A DNA stretch of 64,000 nucleotides from Dryas octopetala (Eukaryota > Streptophyta > Magnoliopsida > Rosales > Rosaceae), in contig OY992840.1 of assembly GCA_963921425.1 (NCBI GenBank), positions 8,062,501-8,126,500 on the forward strand, written 5' to 3'. Under the pieces are notes generated by a model. The model made no database searches. It saw only the letters and a list, made by a program, of their open reading frames with translations, and was not told the origin of the DNA. Shown here piece after piece: positions 62,750 through 64,000 of the stretch. The translations under genes and the position numbers were made by a program. Position 1 is the stretch's first letter. The number at the start of each line of letters is the position of its first letter.

Positions 62750-64000
62750 GAAACTGAATCTAAAACAAGGTATATGGAAGACTTAATTACCAAGTCAACA
62801 GCGTGGTCTCCACCACCAGAGCAGGGCCAGAACCGCACTACGACCTCGTTGTTGCTTGACAGACCCACATGGAGGCGGTCGGAGCAGCGGGAGCGGCTAA
62901 ACAACGACACTGCCGGTCTGGTCTGGTATGAACAGAAGAAAGCCAGAGGACCAGGGGAGAGTGTTAAGACTTCTTTTTCTGAAATTTCAAAGTCAATAGA
63001 CTCAAAATAAAAGGGAAATGTGGGTATAGCGGAGTTTTCTTTTTGAGACATATTTTATAATTAGTAATATTTGACAACTTTTTTGTTTTTGGTGAACAAT
63101 ATGTGACAACTTTTTAATAAAAAAAAAAAGAAGAAGAAGAAAAGTTCAAATAACAGGAGTAATCCCAACAATCAGATATAAGATATGGGTTTTCACTATA
63201 ATGCAACTAGAACATGCTTCGAAGCTAAAACAAGCAGTCAAGCACCATACATGTTATCATATTATGGGTAGAATGTTTTGGTAATGTATGCATCTACATT
63301 AATGCAATGCATTTTCATGGTTTATGAAAATTAATATTTTCTAGAGAGCTAGGCTTTTCAGACGCACTAACACTCAATGGGTGTTACTTATCATTACATA
63401 GAAGGTGTTTGATGTAGGTTTGCTGAATTGGATAGTAATGTAAGATTTTGATAAACACCATGTAATGTAAGAATTAAAAAAAAAAAAAAAAAAAGAGTTT
63501 ATCCAAGTGAAATGTCACGGAAGTTTCAATTGAGTCAGGTTTAGGTATAAGCTCCTGGTTGGTCGGAAGCCAACCAATGCCTATGTGGTTGTGAGGAGCC
63601 AGCATCCCATTATTTATACATGCCAATATATGCAGGCATGCCGACAAAACTTTCAACATGTAGGCATGTATGTCAAGCCGCCTTGAATATGTTTGAGGCT
63701 ATATAAGGATATAAATATATTTATATTTGGATATATAAATCTTAACTGAGAGAGTATTCGGGTGATGTATACCTCATTTTATGTATAATGAGGTATTACT
63801 TGTTGGACCATTTTGCAGTATAGTTTGATAATCAAAACATATTTATGTTCTAAGACTCTATATAAGGATCATTCCTGTGAAAAATTAGATAAATCTAAAA
63901 GAGAAGAAGGAGGAGACCGAGAACATAAATAGTTAAAGAAAGGGAAAAAGAAAGTTAGAGTGTCACGTCGAGAAAGTCTTGGGTGGGGCTGGAATGCCAC
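62750..64000. other. Right edge, no gene recognised
   Basis: 62770-63051 is GC-richer and contains an unrecognised 162-codon minus-strand frame overlapping the fossil's start; it may be its leader. The rest is AT-rich, with GAAGAAGAAG near 63130 and a poly-A run near 63477-63495. Confidence 0.4.

Noticed and set aside
62563-63051. 162-codon minus-strand frame as a separate gene
   Set aside because: It overlaps the start of the fossil in another frame and has no recognisable domain; probably leader sequence.

Overview
The window looks like nuclear DNA of a eudicot plant, probably a woody rosid; Rosaceae is my guess from protein wording and repeat types, not proven. It is AT-rich, the genes are split by GT-AG introns, their products are plant-specific (ABA4, a DXO1 with a long N-terminal extension), and the gaps hold MITEs, Helitrons, a SINE and LINE scraps.

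Positions 1-41000 are gene-bearing. Five host genes can be modelled exon by exon: the 5' part of a casein kinase 2 beta subunit gene (minus, 1-2101, running off the left edge); a CCDC97-domain gene (minus, 5177-7304); DXO1, the NAD-cap/decapping nuclease homolog (plus, 9978-15615, 13 exons); ABA4, needed for neoxanthin formation (minus, 22123-25610, 6 exons); and a large linker-histone-domain plus AT-hook protein (minus, 30953-40144, 10 exons, about 1619 residues) that has grown by exon duplication. A decayed TIR-NBS-LRR gene (16140-17055, with a SINE inside) lies downstream of DXO1. Two fragments of a coiled-coil NBS-LRR gene lie head to head near 28.6-28.9 kb and form a natural hairpin. The genes do not form one pathway; they are ordinary neighbours.

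Positions 41000-64000 are gene-poor. 40.5-45.2 kb is a run of fold-back MITEs. 45.8-51.9 kb appears to hold two Helitron-like elements in the same orientation carrying pieces of host genes (chloroplast-type lysyl-tRNA synthetase, the centromere protein CENP-C, and one unrecognised leader exon). 52.5-56.5 kb is a nearly perfect 4-kb inverted repeat containing LTR-like fossil sequence, with a third partial copy at 58.2 kb. 57-62.7 kb holds minisatellites and two related fossil copies of a 'putative gypsy-type transposon' gag-like element.

I found no CRISPR array, no rRNA or intact tRNA gene, and nothing bacterial. The most unusual signals are the NLR hairpin, the Helitron gene capture, the giant palindrome, and the exon-by-exon growth of the AT-hook protein. 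All exon borders were set by eye from reading frame, family match and splice consensus, without transcript data.
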